Translations under genes and position numbers: made by a program | Source of the DNA: Pseudomonas hydrolytica | Lineage (GTDB): Bacteria > Pseudomonadota > Gammaproteobacteria > Pseudomonadales > Pseudomonadaceae | Assembly (NCBI RefSeq): GCF_021495345.1 | Contig: NZ_CP099397.1 | Location: forward strand, 992,001 to 1,056,000 | Length of the DNA: 64,000 bases | Reading direction: 5' to 3' | The notes under the pieces: model-generated | Databases searched by the model: none | What the model was told of the DNA's origin: nothing | The model's input: only the letters and a program-made list of their open reading frames with translations | Shown here: positions 1-10,706 of the stretch, in pieces | How positions within the stretch are numbered: position 1 is the first letter of the stretch | Layout: each line of letters opens with the position of its first letter

Positions 1-323
1 TCCGGTACCAACAGGACGAACAGCAGATCCACCGGCGCACCGTCGATGGCGTCGAAGTCGACGGCGGTCTCCAGGTGCAGCACGGCGCTGATCGGAGCAC
101 TGCAGCCGGCCAGGCGGCAGTGGGGAATGGCGATGCCGTTGCCGAAGCCGGTGGAACCGAGCTTCTCGCGGGCGATAAGGCTTTCGAAGATATCCTGGGC
201 GTCCAGGTCGGGCAGGTCGCGCGCCACCAGGTTGGCGATCTGTTCGAGCACGCGTTTCTTGCTGCCGCCCGGCACGTTCACCAGGGAACGGCCGGGGGTC
301 AGGATGTTTTCAAGTCGGATCAT
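1..323 (-). CDS. ptsN: PTS IIA-like nitrogen-regulatory protein PtsN (partial)
   Basis: EIIA-Ntr, the terminal phosphoryl acceptor of the nitrogen PTS (PtsP-PtsO-PtsN), a cytoplasmic regulator rather than a sugar transporter. The N-terminal 107 residues are present, beginning MIRLENIL, and the C-terminus lies beyond the window start. The segment GNGIAIPHCRL carries the histidine expected to be phosphorylated. The gene starts 12 nt after hpf on the same strand, downstream of rpoN, which is the usual rpoN-hpf-ptsN order. Identification is secure; completeness cannot be judged. Confidence 0.93.
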   Translation of the reverse strand, partial: MIRLENILTPGRSLVNVPGGSKKRVLEQIANLVARDLPDLDAQDIFESLIAREKLGSTGFGNGIAIPHCRLAGCSAPISAVLHLETAVDFDAIDGAPVDLLFVLLVP

Positions 324-335
324 GGATGGGGAATG

Positions 336-644
336 TCAGCGGGCCGTGGCGCCTTGCAGGCGTTCGAGCTGCTTTTCCTTGTGCTTGATGAGTTGACGGT
401 CGAGTTTGTCGGCCAGCAGGTCGATGGCTGCGTACATGTCCTGGTGTTCTGCGTTGGCGACGACTTCGCCGCCGGCGACGTGCAGGGTGGCTTCGATCTT
501 CTGCTTGAGTTTCTCGACCTCCATGGTCACCTGAACGTTGGTGATCTTGTCGAAGTGGCGTTCCAGTCGGCCCAGTTTCTCGCCGATATAGTCACGCAGG
601 GCGTCGGTCACATCCAGCTGATGTCCACTGATGTTGACTTGCAT
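336..644 (-). CDS. hpf: Ribosome hibernation promoting factor (short form)
   Basis: A 102-residue protein of the HPF/YfiA (S30AE) family, which binds the 30S subunit and helps form inactive ribosomes in stationary phase. The whole length is the S30AE fold (starts MQVNISGHQLDVTDALRDY); there is no long C-terminal dimerisation domain, so it is the short form typical of gammaproteobacteria. It lies between rpoN and ptsN on the minus strand, the classical arrangement that led to its old name, sigma-54 modulation protein. No direct effect on sigma-54 can be seen from sequence. Confidence 0.95.
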   Translation of the reverse strand: MQVNISGHQLDVTDALRDYIGEKLGRLERHFDKITNVQVTMEVEKLKQKIEATLHVAGGEVVANAEHQDMYAAIDLLADKLDRQLIKHKEKQLERLQGATAR

Positions 645-742
645 ACCGCTTTCTCCTTGTTGCCTTGTGTAAGAGACGGGTCATGTGCGACCCGCCGCCG
701 GAACACGTTGGCCTGGGACCTGGGGTCTCCAGTCGATCTGGC

Positions 743-2236
743 CTACATCAGTCGCTTGCGCTCACTGGAGGGCGCTATGCCGAGGGACTCGCGGTACTTG
801 GCGACCGTCCGACGGGCGACTTGGATGCCTTGTGCCTCCAGTAAACCAGCGATCTTGCTGTCGCTCAACGGCTTTTTCGCGTTTTCTGCGGCGACCAGTT
901 TCTTGATGATGGCGCGGATCGCGGTGGACGAGCATTCGCCGCCCTCGGAGGTGCTGACATGGCTGGAGAAGAAATATTTCAGCTCGTAAATGCCACGCGG
1001 GGTGTGCATGAACTTCTGTGTGGTGACGCGTGAGATGGTCGACTCGTGCATGCCCACCGCCTCGGCGATATCGTGCAGAACCAGAGGCTTCATCGCCTCG
1101 TCGCCATAGTCGAGGAAGCCGCGCTGATGCTCGACGATCTGCGTGGCCACCTTCATCAGCGTCTCGTTGCGGCTCTGCAGGCTCTTGATGAACCAGCGCG
1201 CCTCCTGCAACTGATTGCGCATGAAGGTGTTGTCGGCGCTGGAGTCGGCGCGTTTGACGAAGCCGGCATACTGCGGGTTGACGCGCAGGCGCGGCATCGC
1301 CTCCTGGTTCAGTTCCACCAGCCAGCGGTCGTTGTGCTTGCGTACGATCACGTCCGGCACCACGTATTCCGGCTCGCTGGATTCGATCTGCGAACCCGGG
1401 CGCGGATTGAGGCGCTGGATCAGGTCGATGACCTGCTTGAGCTCGTCTTCCTTGAGTTTGGTGCGGCGCATCAGCTGGGCGTAGTCGCGGCTGCCGAGCA
1501 GTTCCAGATAGTCGCTGACCACGCGCTGGGTTTCACTGAGCCAGGGTGTTTTGGCGGGCAGCTGGCGCAGTTGCAGCAGCAGGCATTCACGCAGGTTGCG
1601 CGCGCCGATGCCGGCGGGTTCGAACTGCTGGATGCGGTGCAGCACCACTTCCACTTCGTCCAGCTCGATGTCCAGCTCGGGGTCGAAGGAGTCGGTGACT
1701 TCTTCGAGCGATTCTTCCAGGTAGCCGTCGTTGTTGATGCAGTCGATCAGGGTGGCGGCGATCAGCCGGTCCTTGTCCGACATGGGGGCCAGGTTCAGCT
1801 GCCAGAGCAGATGGCTCTGCAGGCTCTCGCCGCTGGAAGTACGGGTGGTGAAATCCCACTCGTCGTCGTCATTGCTCGGCAGGCTGCTGGCGCTGGTCTG
1901 GTAGATGTCTTCCCAGGCGGTGTCGACCGGCAGCTCGTTGGGGATGCGTTCGCCCCATTCGCCCTCTTCCAGGTTGTCCACCGTCGGCGCGGTTTCCTGG
2001 TAGCTCTCTTCCTTGGCCGGGGAAGGGGGGGCGCTCTCTGCGCCGTCGGCCATGGGGTCGCTGTTGTCGAAGTCGTCGCCGTCTTCCTGGCGCTCGAGCA
2101 TGGGGTTGGATTCCAGGGCTTCCTGGATTTCCTGTTGCAGGTCCAGGGTCGACAACTGGAGGAGGCGGATAGCCTGTTGCAGCTGCGGGGTCATCGTCAG
2201 CTGCTGGCCCATCTTGAGGACTAGCGATGGTTTCAT
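743..2236 (-). CDS. rpoN: RNA polymerase sigma-54 factor RpoN
   Basis: Sigma-54, 497 residues, recognises -24/-12 promoters and needs AAA+ activators; controls nitrogen assimilation, motility and many other functions. The glutamine/leucine-rich region I is at residues 1-50 ([20 protein letters not shown]), followed by an acidic region II to about 120, the core-binding region, the helix-turn-helix and the invariant RpoN box [10 protein letters not shown] at about 474-483. Length fits the family. It is transcribed away from lptB with its own candidate -10 box 70 bp upstream. A long plus-strand reading frame opposite (1046-2224) is a composition shadow. Confidence 0.98.
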   Translation of the reverse strand: MKPSLVLKMGQQLTMTPQLQQAIRLLQLSTLDLQQEIQEALESNPMLERQEDGDDFDNSDPMADGAESAPPSPAKEESYQETAPTVDNLEEGEWGERIPNELPVDTAWEDIYQTSASSLPSNDDDEWDFTTRTSSGESLQSHLLWQLNLAPMSDKDRLIAATLIDCINNDGYLEESLEEVTDSFDPELDIELDEVEVVLHRIQQFEPAGIGARNLRECLLLQLRQLPAKTPWLSETQRVVSDYLELLGSRDYAQLMRRTKLKEDELKQVIDLIQRLNPRPGSQIESSEPEYVVPDVIVRKHNDRWLVELNQEAMPRLRVNPQYAGFVKRADSSADNTFMRNQLQEARWFIKSLQSRNETLMKVATQIVEHQRGFLDYGDEAMKPLVLHDIAEAVGMHESTISRVTTQKFMHTPRGIYELKYFFSSHVSTSEGGECSSTAIRAIIKKLVAAENAKKPLSDSKIAGLLEAQGIQVARRTVAKYRESLGIAPSSERKRLM

Positions 2237-2304
2237 TGCAGACCTTAATTTACTGGCGAGTTACGCCTTCCACATCAGGGCGCCGAAGCGCCGCCAGGAA
2301 GCAA

Positions 2305-2335
2305 ATTATATGCCTGAACTTCTGGGCTTTGCCTA
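2305..2335 (-). promoter_or_regulatory. Candidate promoter for rpoN
   Basis: On the minus strand a perfect TATAAT (2305-2310) lies about 70 bp before the rpoN start. The -35 side is poor (TAGGCA-like at a 19-nt distance). A GC-rich stem-loop (GGCGC/GCGCC around 2280-2294) falls in the predicted leader. Seen in sequence; the transcription start is inferred. Confidence 0.45.
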
Positions 2336-2372
2336 GAGGCTGCCATATTTCTGTAGCGAAACAGCGGGCAGC

Positions 2373-3098
2373 CTACAGGCGGAACTCGTGGCCCAGGTAA
2401 ACCTCTTTCACCGTCTGGTTGGCGAGGATGGTCTGCGCATCGCCCTCGGCGATCAGCTGGCCATCGTTGACGATATAGGCGGTTTCGCAGATATCCAGGG
2501 TTTCGCGCACGTTGTGATCGGTGATCAGGATGCCGATGCCCTTGGCCTTGAGGTGATGGATGATCTGCTTGATGTCGCCCACCGAGATCGGGTCGACGCC
2601 GGCAAAGGGCTCGTCGAGCAGGATGAACTTGGGGTTGGTGGCCAGGGCGCGGGCGATTTCCACGCGGCGCCGCTCGCCGCCGGACAGGCTCATGCCCAGG
2701 CTGTCGGCGATATGGTGGATGTGGAACTCCTGCAGCAGGTTCTCCAGCTCTGCCTGACGCCCGGCGCGGTCCAGGTCCTTGCGCGTCTCAAGGATCGCCA
2801 TGATGTTGTCGGTCACCGACAGCTTGCGAAAGATCGAGGCTTCCTGCGGCAGATAACCGATGCCGGCACGGGCGCGACCGTGCATCGGCTGATGGCTGAC
2901 GTCGAGGTCGTCGATCAGCACGCGGCCCTGATCGGCGCGTACCAGGCCGACGATCATGTAGAAGCAGGTGGTCTTGCCGGCGCCGTTGGGGCCAAGCAGG
3001 CCGACGATCTGGCCGCTTTCGATGCTCAGGCTGACGTCGCGCACGACCTGGCGGCTCTTGTAGCTTTTCGCCAGGTGTTGGGCTTTGAGAATGGCCAT
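2373..3098 (-). CDS. lptB: LPS export ABC transporter ATP-binding protein LptB
   Basis: ATPase of the LptB2FGC complex that extracts LPS from the inner membrane and pushes it along the LptA bridge. 241 residues with Walker [10 protein letters not shown] at 36-44, signature LSGGE at 139-143, Walker [11 protein letters not shown] at about 159-168 and the switch histidine in TDHN at about 196. The start codon overlaps the end of lptA by one base, so the two are translationally coupled. Genes for LptF/G are not in this window. Confidence 0.97.
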   Translation of the reverse strand: MAILKAQHLAKSYKSRQVVRDVSLSIESGQIVGLLGPNGAGKTTCFYMIVGLVRADQGRVLIDDLDVSHQPMHGRARAGIGYLPQEASIFRKLSVTDNIMAILETRKDLDRAGRQAELENLLQEFHIHHIADSLGMSLSGGERRRVEIARALATNPKFILLDEPFAGVDPISVGDIKQIIHHLKAKGIGILITDHNVRETLDICETAYIVNDGQLIAEGDAQTILANQTVKEVYLGHEFRL

Positions 3099-3643
3099 TA
3101 CTGCTCTGCCTGCTGGTCCGCGGGTTTGTTCTTCGGCTGGATGACCATGTCGATGCGCGGACGCGGCGTGCTGACATTGCCGCCAGTGGCGCGGCCGGCG
3201 TTGACGATCTGGCGACGGGTGTCGTAGACGATCTTCTCGCCTTCGAAGGTATTGCCTTCCTGGATCACCTTGGCCTGATCGATCAGCACGATGCGTTCGT
3301 TGCTGGCGAAATACTGGATGGTACGGCCGTAGGCCTTGACGATTTCCTTGTCCACTGCCGGCTTCTGCTCGTAATAGGCAAGGTTGCCCACCGAGGTGAA
3401 GACGTCGATGTCGCCGCTGGCGGTCTGGGTGATGGTCACGGTGTCGCCGGTGATCTTCAGGGTGCCCTGAGTGATGATCACGTCGCCGCGGTACACCGCC
3501 ACGCCCTGCTTGTCATCCAGTTCGGCGCTGTCGGCCTGGATGCGAATGGGCTGGTTGCGGTCGGACGGCAGAGCCCAGGCGCTCGCGCTTCCCAATGCGG
3601 CGCCGAGGGCGAGAATCAGGGGGAGGGTGTTAACGAACCTCAT
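3098..3643 (-). CDS. lptA: LPS export periplasmic protein LptA
   Basis: Periplasmic bridge protein carrying LPS from LptC to LptD. 181 residues with a cleavable signal peptide (about residues 1-24, ending SAWA) and an OstA/LptA beta-jellyroll domain (residues about 33-145) with the typical pattern [23 protein letters not shown]. It overlaps lptC by 14 nt upstream and lptB by 1 nt downstream, in the order kdsD-kdsC-lptC-lptA-lptB, so LPS core precursor synthesis and LPS export are co-transcribed. Confidence 0.95.
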   Translation of the reverse strand: MRFVNTLPLILALGAALGSASAWALPSDRNQPIRIQADSAELDDKQGVAVYRGDVIITQGTLKITGDTVTITQTASGDIDVFTSVGNLAYYEQKPAVDKEIVKAYGRTIQYFASNERIVLIDQAKVIQEGNTFEGEKIVYDTRRQIVNAGRATGGNVSTPRPRIDMVIQPKNKPADQQAEQ

Positions 3644-4196
3644 GCTGGCCTCTTACGTTGGACTGCAGGAGCATCCTGCCGTCATTCAAATACGCTTTCA
3701 TTCCTTGTGCCGTGGTCACCCCGTTGGCCGCGACGATTCTAACGGCTTGCTCGGTCTGCGCATATTCCTTGTCGGGAATAACGGTCATGCGGCTGCTGGT
3801 GATGATGGTCGGGCGATTCTTGGCGTCTGTGCGGGCAATGCGCACGTCGTCGATCAGTTCTACCTCGACGCCGCCGGGCGAGACCTCGGCACGCTTGCTG
3901 GTGACGTTCCAGGGCAGTTCGTCGCCGCGGTAGAGATCCAGCTTGGGCATTTCGATAAGAGTGATGTCGGTGCTCTTGATGTGCTCGAGCTTGTCGGCGG
4001 TCATGCGGTAGTGCAGTTTGCCGTCGTCCTGATATTGCACGGAGCGTGCGCCGATCACGTAGAAGTCGATGGCCTGCTCGTGATTGCTCTGCTGGGTCCG
4101 GCGCGTGCTGTCCGGAGCGATGTTCCAGTAGCCGAGCGCCGCCACGATCACGGCGATCAGGGCAAAGATCAGGGTGTTGAGGATTTTGCGCGGCAT
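3630..4196 (-). CDS. lptC: LPS export protein LptC
   Basis: Bitopic inner-membrane protein that couples LptB2FG to LptA. 188 residues with a single N-terminal membrane helix (about residues 8-26, ILNTLIFALIAVIVAALGYW) and a periplasmic jellyroll of the LptC/YrbK family. The start is 8 nt after the kdsC stop, and the 3' end overlaps lptA by 14 nt. Family assignment rests on position, topology and jellyroll pattern, which agree. Confidence 0.93.
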   Translation of the reverse strand: MPRKILNTLIFALIAVIVAALGYWNIAPDSTRRTQQSNHEQAIDFYVIGARSVQYQDDGKLHYRMTADKLEHIKSTDITLIEMPKLDLYRGDELPWNVTSKRAEVSPGGVEVELIDDVRIARTDAKNRPTIITSSRMTVIPDKEYAQTEQAVRIVAANGVTTAQGMKAYLNDGRMLLQSNVRGQHEVR

Positions 4197-4204
4197 GCTG
4201 TTCT

Positions 4205-4729
4205 CTACAGGTAGGCGGCCTGGGCCGCATCCAGCGTGCCCTGGGCACGCATGATCAGTTCGCAGAATTCCCGCGCCGCGCCATCGCCGCCACGCGCCTG
4301 GGTCACCCCATGAGCGTGCTGGCGCACGAAGCTGTCGGCGCTGGCCACGGCCATGCCCAGTCCGACCCGGCGCATCACCGGAAGATCCGGCAGGTCGTCG
4401 CCCAGATAGGCGACCTGCTCATAGCTTAGGCCGAGTTCGGCGAGCAGACCGTCGAGAACGACCAGCTTGTCTTCGCGGCCCTGGAACAGGTGCTGGATGC
4501 CCAGGTTGTTGGCGCGGCGCTCGACCACCGGGGTCTTGCGCCCGCTGATGATGGCGGTGCGCACGCCGGAGTTGATCAGCATCTTGATGCCGTGGCCGTC
4601 GAGCGTATTGAAGGTCTTGAACTCGCTGCCGTCTTCGAGGAAGTACAGGCGGCCGTCGGTGAGCACGCCATCGACGTCGAACACCGCCAGTTTCACCGCG
4701 CGGGCACGCTGCAGCAGGTCGTTCATCAC
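4205..4729 (-). CDS. kdsC: 3-deoxy-manno-octulosonate-8-phosphate phosphatase KdsC
   Basis: HAD-superfamily phosphatase that dephosphorylates Kdo-8-phosphate to Kdo. 174 residues, a minimal cap-less HAD: motif I FDVDGVLTDG carries nucleophile D18 and acid D20, and the later GDDLPDLPVM carries the metal-binding aspartates. Overlaps kdsD by 4 nt (ATGA). Together with kdsD it supplies Kdo for the LPS exported by the downstream lpt genes. Confidence 0.95.
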   Translation of the reverse strand: MMNDLLQRARAVKLAVFDVDGVLTDGRLYFLEDGSEFKTFNTLDGHGIKMLINSGVRTAIISGRKTPVVERRANNLGIQHLFQGREDKLVVLDGLLAELGLSYEQVAYLGDDLPDLPVMRRVGLGMAVASADSFVRQHAHGVTQARGGDGAAREFCELIMRAQGTLDAAQAAYL

Positions 4730-5700
4730 ATCACCCCCGCGCGCAGCAGGTCGTGCATGTTCAGTGCGCCGACCGGTCGATCCTGGTCGTCCACCACCAC
4801 CAGCGCATTGATCTTGTGGTCTTCCATGATCTTCAGGGCCTCGGCGGCGAGCATTTCGGCGCGGGCGGTCTTGCCGTGCGGCGTCATCACCTCGTCGATC
4901 GAGGCCTGGCGCACGTCGATGCCCTTGTCCAAGGTGCGGCGCAGATCGCCGTCGGTGAAGATGCCGGCGAGGCGGCCGTCGGCTTCCAGCACCACGGTCA
5001 TGCCCAGGCCCTTCTGGGTCATTTCCAGCAGCGCATCACGCAGGCTGGTACCGCGATTCACCCGTGGCAGGGCGTCGCCTGCGTGCATGACGTTTTCCAC
5101 CTTGAGCAGCAGGCGGCGGCCGAGGGCGCCACCGGGATGGGAGAAGGCGAAGTCTTCCGCGGTGAAGCCGCGCGCTTCCAGCAGGGCGATGGCCAGGGCG
5201 TCGCCCAGCACCAGGCTGGCGGTGGTTGAGGAGGTCGGCGCCAGGTTCAGCGGGCAGGCTTCCTGCGACACGCGGGCATCGAGATTGACCTCGGCGGCCT
5301 TGGCCAGGGGCGAGTCCGGGTTGCCGGTCATGCTGATCAGGCGGATGCCGAGACGCTTGATCAGCGGCAGCAGGGTGACGATTTCCGCGGTGCTTCCGGA
5401 GTTGGACAGGGCCAGAACGATATCGTCCTTGGTGATCATGCCCATGTCGCCATGGCTGGCTTCTGCCGGGTGGACGAAGAAGGACGTGGTGCCGGTGCTG
5501 GCCAGGGTGGCGGCGATCTTGTTGCCGATGTGTCCGGATTTACCCATGCCGACCACCACGACGCGGCCCTTGCAGGCCAGAATCAGTTCGCAGGCCTTGA
5601 TGAAGTTGGCGTCGATGCGAGGCAGCAGTTCCTGCACCGCTTCGAGTTCGAGGCGGATGGTACGCTGTGCGGAATCAATCAGGTCGCGGGTCTGGTTCAT
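4726..5700 (-). CDS. kdsD: D-arabinose-5-phosphate isomerase KdsD
   Basis: Interconverts ribulose-5-phosphate and arabinose-5-phosphate, the first step toward Kdo. 324 residues: an N-terminal SIS domain (about 35-170, with GMGKSGHIGNK and SHGDMGMI) and two C-terminal CBS domains (about 205-320). First gene of the minus-strand kdsD-kdsC-lptC-lptA-lptB operon, divergent from mlaF across a 245-bp gap that carries a promoter in each direction. Confidence 0.96.
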   Translation of the reverse strand: MNQTRDLIDSAQRTIRLELEAVQELLPRIDANFIKACELILACKGRVVVVGMGKSGHIGNKIAATLASTGTTSFFVHPAEASHGDMGMITKDDIVLALSNSGSTAEIVTLLPLIKRLGIRLISMTGNPDSPLAKAAEVNLDARVSQEACPLNLAPTSSTTASLVLGDALAIALLEARGFTAEDFAFSHPGGALGRRLLLKVENVMHAGDALPRVNRGTSLRDALLEMTQKGLGMTVVLEADGRLAGIFTDGDLRRTLDKGIDVRQASIDEVMTPHGKTARAEMLAAEALKIMEDHKINALVVVDDQDRPVGALNMHDLLRAGVM

Positions 5701-5734
5701 GCTCGAATGGGGCTGCCGGACGAAAAAGACGGGG

Positions 5735-5764
5735 ATTATAAACGGAAAAGATGATCGCGCTCAC
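5735..5764 (-). promoter_or_regulatory. Candidate promoter for kdsD-kdsC-lptCAB
   Basis: Minus-strand TATAAT at 5735-5740 with a weak GTGAGC -35 at 5759-5764 (18-nt spacer), 35 bp before the kdsD start. The -10 is perfect and the -35 matches only three of six bases. Confidence 0.5.
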
Positions 5765-5827
5765 CTTTGCTGAAGCGCAGCGTCATGCCGAAGCTGTCGC
5801 AAGTCTGAACGCCGTATCTGGCTGCTA

Positions 5828-5857
5828 TTGGGCGCGATAAGCGGCAAATGCTATAGT
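5828..5857 (+). promoter_or_regulatory. Candidate sigma-70 promoter for mlaFEDCB
   Basis: TTGGGC at 5828-5833, 18-nt spacer, TATAGT at 5852-5857, about 90 bp before the mlaF start, which is preceded by the ribosome-binding site AAGGAG at 5935-5940. Confidence 0.5.
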
Positions 5858-5945
5858 CCGCGGCCATTTTGCCCCTCTGGCTGGCGCGTGTCCTCGCTCG
5901 TGGAGGGGGCGTCTGCCAGGAAGGCCCGATTTTCAAGGAGTTCAG

Positions 5946-6755
5946 ATGAGCGCCGAGCACGAGTACGCGATCGAGTTGCAGGGCGTCAGCTTTCAGCGCG
6001 GTACGCGGGCGATCTTCGACAAGGTCGACATCCGCATTCCGCGCGGCAAGGTCACCGGTATCATGGGGCCGTCGGGTTGCGGCAAGACCACGCTGTTGCG
6101 TCTGATCGCCGCCGAGCTGCGGCCGTCCGCCGGCGAGGTGCGGGTGGCGGGCGTCAATCTGCCGAGCCTGTCGCGTGACGAACTGTTCGACATGCGCAAG
6201 CAGATGGGCGTGCTGTTTCAGAGTGGTGCGCTGTTCACCGATCTCGACGTGTTCGAGAACGTGGCCTTTCCGCTGCGCGTGCACACCCAGCTGCCGGAAG
6301 AGATGATTCGCGACATCGTCCTGATGAAGCTGCAGGCCGTTGGTCTGCGCGGTGCGCTGGAGCTGATGCCCGACGAGCTGTCCGGTGGCATGAAGCGCCG
6401 CGTGGCGCTGGCCCGGGCCATCGCGCTCGATCCGCAGATTCTCCTGTACGACGAGCCCTTCGTCGGGCAGGACCCCATTGCCATGGGCGTGCTGGTACGG
6501 CTGATCCGTCTGCTCAACGATGCCTTGGGCATCACCAGCGTGGTGGTGTCCCACGATCTGGCGGAAACCGCCAGCATCGCCGACTACATCTACGTGGTCG
6601 GGGATGCCCAGGTGCTGGGCCATGGTACGCCGGCCGAGCTGATGGAGTCGGATAACCCGCGCATTCGCCAGTTCATGAAAGGCACTCCGGATGGTCCGGT
6701 GCCGTTCCATTATCCGGCACCGGACTACCGCGAAGATCTGTTGGGGAGAGGTTGA
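5946..6755 (+). CDS. mlaF: Phospholipid ABC transporter ATP-binding protein MlaF
   Basis: ATPase of MlaFEDB, which moves phospholipids between the inner membrane and MlaC to keep the outer membrane asymmetric. 269 residues; Walker [10 protein letters not shown] at 41-49, signature LSGGM at 144-148, Walker B ILLYDEPF ending near 171. A strong AAGGAG precedes the ATG. Stop and the mlaE start overlap (TGATG). First gene of a complete five-gene mla operon. Confidence 0.97.
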   Translation: MSAEHEYAIELQGVSFQRGTRAIFDKVDIRIPRGKVTGIMGPSGCGKTTLLRLIAAELRPSAGEVRVAGVNLPSLSRDELFDMRKQMGVLFQSGALFTDLDVFENVAFPLRVHTQLPEEMIRDIVLMKLQAVGLRGALELMPDELSGGMKRRVALARAIALDPQILLYDEPFVGQDPIAMGVLVRLIRLLNDALGITSVVVSHDLAETASIADYIYVVGDAQVLGHGTPAELMESDNPRIRQFMKGTPDGPVPFHYPAPDYREDLLGRG

Positions 6756-7552
6756 TGCGCAGAATTTCACCGCTCGAACGGCTGCGTCTGTTCGGTCGTG
6801 CGGGTATCGATGTGGTGGCGACCCTGGGGCGCTCGGTGCTGTTTCTCGTCGGCGCGGTGTTCGGCCGCAGTCGCGCCGGCAAGCCGCTGCAGCTGCTGAT
6901 CAAGCAGCTGTTCGCCGTGGGCGTGATGTCCCTGGCGATCATCGTCGTTTCCGGCATTTTCATCGGCATGGTACTGGCCCTGCAGGGCTACAACATCCTG
7001 GTCAGCTACGGCTCCGAGCAGGCGGTGGGGCAGATGGTCGCCCTGACCCTGCTGCGCGAACTGGGACCGGTGGTCACCGCATTGCTGTTCGCCGGTCGCG
7101 CGGGGTCCGCGCTGACCGCCGAAATCGGCAACATGAAGTCCACCGAGCAGCTGTCCAGCCTGGAAATGATCGGCGTCGACCCGCTCAAGTACATCATCGC
7201 GCCGCGCCTGTGGGCCGGCTTCATCTCCATGCCGCTACTGGCGATGATCTTCAGTGTCGTCGGCATCTGGGGTGGGGCGATGGTCGCCGTCGACTGGCTG
7301 GGTGTCTACGAGGGCTCGTTCTGGTCCAACATGCAGAACAGTGTTTCCTTTTATGACGACGTGCTCAACGGCGTGATCAAGAGCATCGTCTTCGCCTTCG
7401 TGGTGACCTGGATCGCCGTGTTCCAGGGCTATGACTGCGAGCCCACTTCCGAAGGCATCAGCCGCGCGACCACGCGTACCGTGGTGTATGCCTCGCTGGC
7501 CGTGCTTGGCCTGGATTTCATTCTGACCGCTTTGATGTTTGGAGATTTCTGA
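6755..7552 (+). CDS. mlaE: Phospholipid ABC transporter permease MlaE
   Basis: Inner-membrane permease of the Mla system, 265 residues, with the MlaE/YrbE hydrophobic core and the conserved stretch [20 protein letters not shown]. The reading frame also allows TTG at 6752, but ATG 6755, which overlaps the mlaF stop, is the better start. Its 3' end overlaps the mlaD start by one base. Confidence 0.96.
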   Translation: MRRISPLERLRLFGRAGIDVVATLGRSVLFLVGAVFGRSRAGKPLQLLIKQLFAVGVMSLAIIVVSGIFIGMVLALQGYNILVSYGSEQAVGQMVALTLLRELGPVVTALLFAGRAGSALTAEIGNMKSTEQLSSLEMIGVDPLKYIIAPRLWAGFISMPLLAMIFSVVGIWGGAMVAVDWLGVYEGSFWSNMQNSVSFYDDVLNGVIKSIVFAFVVTWIAVFQGYDCEPTSEGISRATTRTVVYASLAVLGLDFILTALMFGDF

Positions 7553-8022
7553 TGCAAAACCGCACGCTGGAGATTGGTGTCGGCCTGTTCCTCATGGCCG
7601 GTGTGCTGGCCCTGCTGCTGCTGGCCCTGCGCGTCAGCGGCCTGAGCGTCGGTACCTCGGGCGACACCTACAAGGTCTATGCCTACTTCGACAACATCGC
7701 CGGGCTCACCGTGCGCGCCAAGGTGACCATGGCCGGTGTGACCATCGGCAAGGTCACCGCCATCGATCTGGATCGCGACAGCTACATGGGCCGGGTGACC
7801 CTGGAGCTCGACGGTAGCGTCAACAACCTGCCCGAGGATTCCACCGCGTCGATTCTGACCGCGGGTCTGCTCGGCGAGAAATACATCGGCATCAGCGTCG
7901 GCGGTGACGAGGAGGTGCTCAAGGATGGCGGCACCATTCACGACACCCAGTCCTCGCTGGTGCTGGAAGACCTGATTGGCAAATTCCTGCTCAATTCGGT
8001 CAATAAAGATGAAGCCAATTGA
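7552..8022 (+). CDS. mlaD: Mla system MCE-domain protein MlaD
   Basis: Inner-membrane anchored hexameric MCE protein that forms the lipid channel of MlaFEDB. 156 residues: N-terminal membrane helix (about 7-27) then an MCE domain (about 38-120, with VYAYFDNIAGLTVRAKVTMAGV). Shorter than E. coli MlaD (183 aa) mainly at the C-terminus, which is usual in Pseudomonas. Overlaps neighbours at both ends. Confidence 0.95.
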   Translation: MQNRTLEIGVGLFLMAGVLALLLLALRVSGLSVGTSGDTYKVYAYFDNIAGLTVRAKVTMAGVTIGKVTAIDLDRDSYMGRVTLELDGSVNNLPEDSTASILTAGLLGEKYIGISVGGDEEVLKDGGTIHDTQSSLVLEDLIGKFLLNSVNKDEAN

Positions 8023-8669
8023 TGAGGGCTCCCCAGATGCTCAAGACCTTGCGTAATTCCCTGTTCGCGTTGCTGGCCGCCATGCCGCTGCTGGCGCTGG
8101 CTGCGCCGAGCGCCCATGAGGTGGTGCAGCAGACCACCGACACCCTGCTGGCCGATCTCAAGGCCAACAAGGAGCAGTACCGCAGCAATCCCGCTGCCTT
8201 CTACGATTCGCTCAACCAGATTCTCGGCCCGGTGGTGGATGTCGACGGCATCTCCCGTGGGGTGATGACCGTGCGCTATTCGCGCCAGGCCTCGCCGGAG
8301 CAGATGAGCCGCTTTCAGGAGAATTTCAAGCGCAGCCTGATGCAGTTCTACGGCAACGCCCTGCTCGAGTATGACAACCAGGACATCCGCGTGCTGCCGG
8401 CCGGCGGCAAGCAGGATGCCGAGCGCACCTCGGTGGGCATGGAGATCCGTGATGCCAAGGGCGCGGTCTATCCGCTGTCCTACACCATGGTGGCGATGGA
8501 CGGGACCTGGAAGCTGCGCAACGTGATCATCAACGGCATCAACGTCGGCAAGCTGTTCCGTGATCAGTTCGCCCAGTCGATGCAGAACAACCGCAACGAC
8601 CTGGACAAGGTCATCGACACCTGGGCCGACACCGTCGCCAGGGCGCGTCAGGCACGGGGCGAGTCGTGA
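8022..8669 (+). CDS. mlaC: Periplasmic phospholipid-binding protein MlaC
   Basis: Soluble periplasmic shuttle between MlaD and the outer-membrane MlaA complex. About 215 residues; signal peptide LKTLRNSLFALLAAMPLLA cleaved near ALA-AP, then the MlaC/Ttg2 domain (HEVVQQTTDTLLADLKAN onward). ATG 8022 overlaps the mlaD stop; ATG 8037 (MLKTLRNS) would also give a complete signal peptide and cannot be excluded. mlaA is not in this window. Confidence 0.94.
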   Translation: MRAPQMLKTLRNSLFALLAAMPLLALAAPSAHEVVQQTTDTLLADLKANKEQYRSNPAAFYDSLNQILGPVVDVDGISRGVMTVRYSRQASPEQMSRFQENFKRSLMQFYGNALLEYDNQDIRVLPAGGKQDAERTSVGMEIRDAKGAVYPLSYTMVAMDGTWKLRNVIINGINVGKLFRDQFAQSMQNNRNDLDKVIDTWADTVARARQARGES

Positions 8670-8971
8670 GTCAGGCGAGCATCAGCGAAAGCGCGCCGGG
8701 GCAGCTGCAGCTTTCCGGCGTGCTCGACTACAGCACCGGCCCGCTGCTGCGCGAGCAGGGCGCGCGCCGGATCGCCGCCAGCAGTGCGGCGCGTCTGTCG
8801 CTCGACTGCGGCGCGGTTGAGAAGTCCAGCAGCGTCGGTCTGGCCCTGCTGCTGGCATTCGTCCGCGATGCGCGCAAGGCCGGGCGCGAGCTGGTGATCA
8901 CCGGCCTGCCGGAGGACATGCGGCAGATCGCTCAGGTCAGCGAGCTGCTGGAGTTGTTGCCGCTGGAGTAG
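8666..8971 (+). CDS. mlaB: STAS-domain protein MlaB
   Basis: Small cytoplasmic STAS protein that stabilises and activates MlaF. 101 residues; the STAS pattern is seen in LSLDCGAVEKSSSVGLALLLAF, where the serine-rich loop lies at about residues 55-60. GTG start overlapping the mlaC stop by 4 nt (GTGA) ends the mla operon. No hairpin terminator is evident after it. Confidence 0.92.
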   Translation: MSQASISESAPGQLQLSGVLDYSTGPLLREQGARRIAASSAARLSLDCGAVEKSSSVGLALLLAFVRDARKAGRELVITGLPEDMRQIAQVSELLELLPLE

Positions 8972-9038
8972 CGGTGCCGCGGGTGCGAGGCATGCGCGGC
9001 GCACTGCCGTCGTTCCGTCAGCAGCGCTGCATGCGGGG

Positions 9039-9067
9039 TTCGCAGGCGGGAGGCTTTTTTGTATGAT
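9039..9067 (+). promoter_or_regulatory. Candidate promoter for ibaG-murA
   Basis: TTCGCA at 9039-9044, 17-nt spacer, TATGAT at 9062-9067, about 49 bp before the ibaG start. It suggests ibaG-murA is transcribed separately from mla. Confidence 0.45.
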
Positions 9068-9115
9068 GGCCGACCCGCGGGCTCAGGTGCCCGAATGCGT
9101 CAGTCGAGGTCGAGC

Positions 9116-10643
<1,528 letters not shown>

Positions 10644-10659
10644 GCCTCCGTTGTCGTAG

Positions 10660-10682
10660 GGCCGCTCCCTGTCGGAGCGGCC
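10660..10682 (+). terminator. Stem-loop between murA and hisG
   Basis: A perfect 9-bp stem GGCCGCTCC / GGAGCGGCC with a 5-nt loop, 16 bp after the murA stop. There is no T-tract, so it is a weak terminator, an mRNA-stabilising hairpin or a repeat remnant rather than a classical rho-independent terminator. Confidence 0.4.
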
Positions 10683-10706
10683 GCTTCCGCTCAAGGAAAC
10701 CGTTTC

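Noticed and set aside
1046..2224. 392-codon plus-strand frame opposite rpoN
   Set aside because: Shadow frame; the opposite strand shows the conserved sigma-54 motifs.
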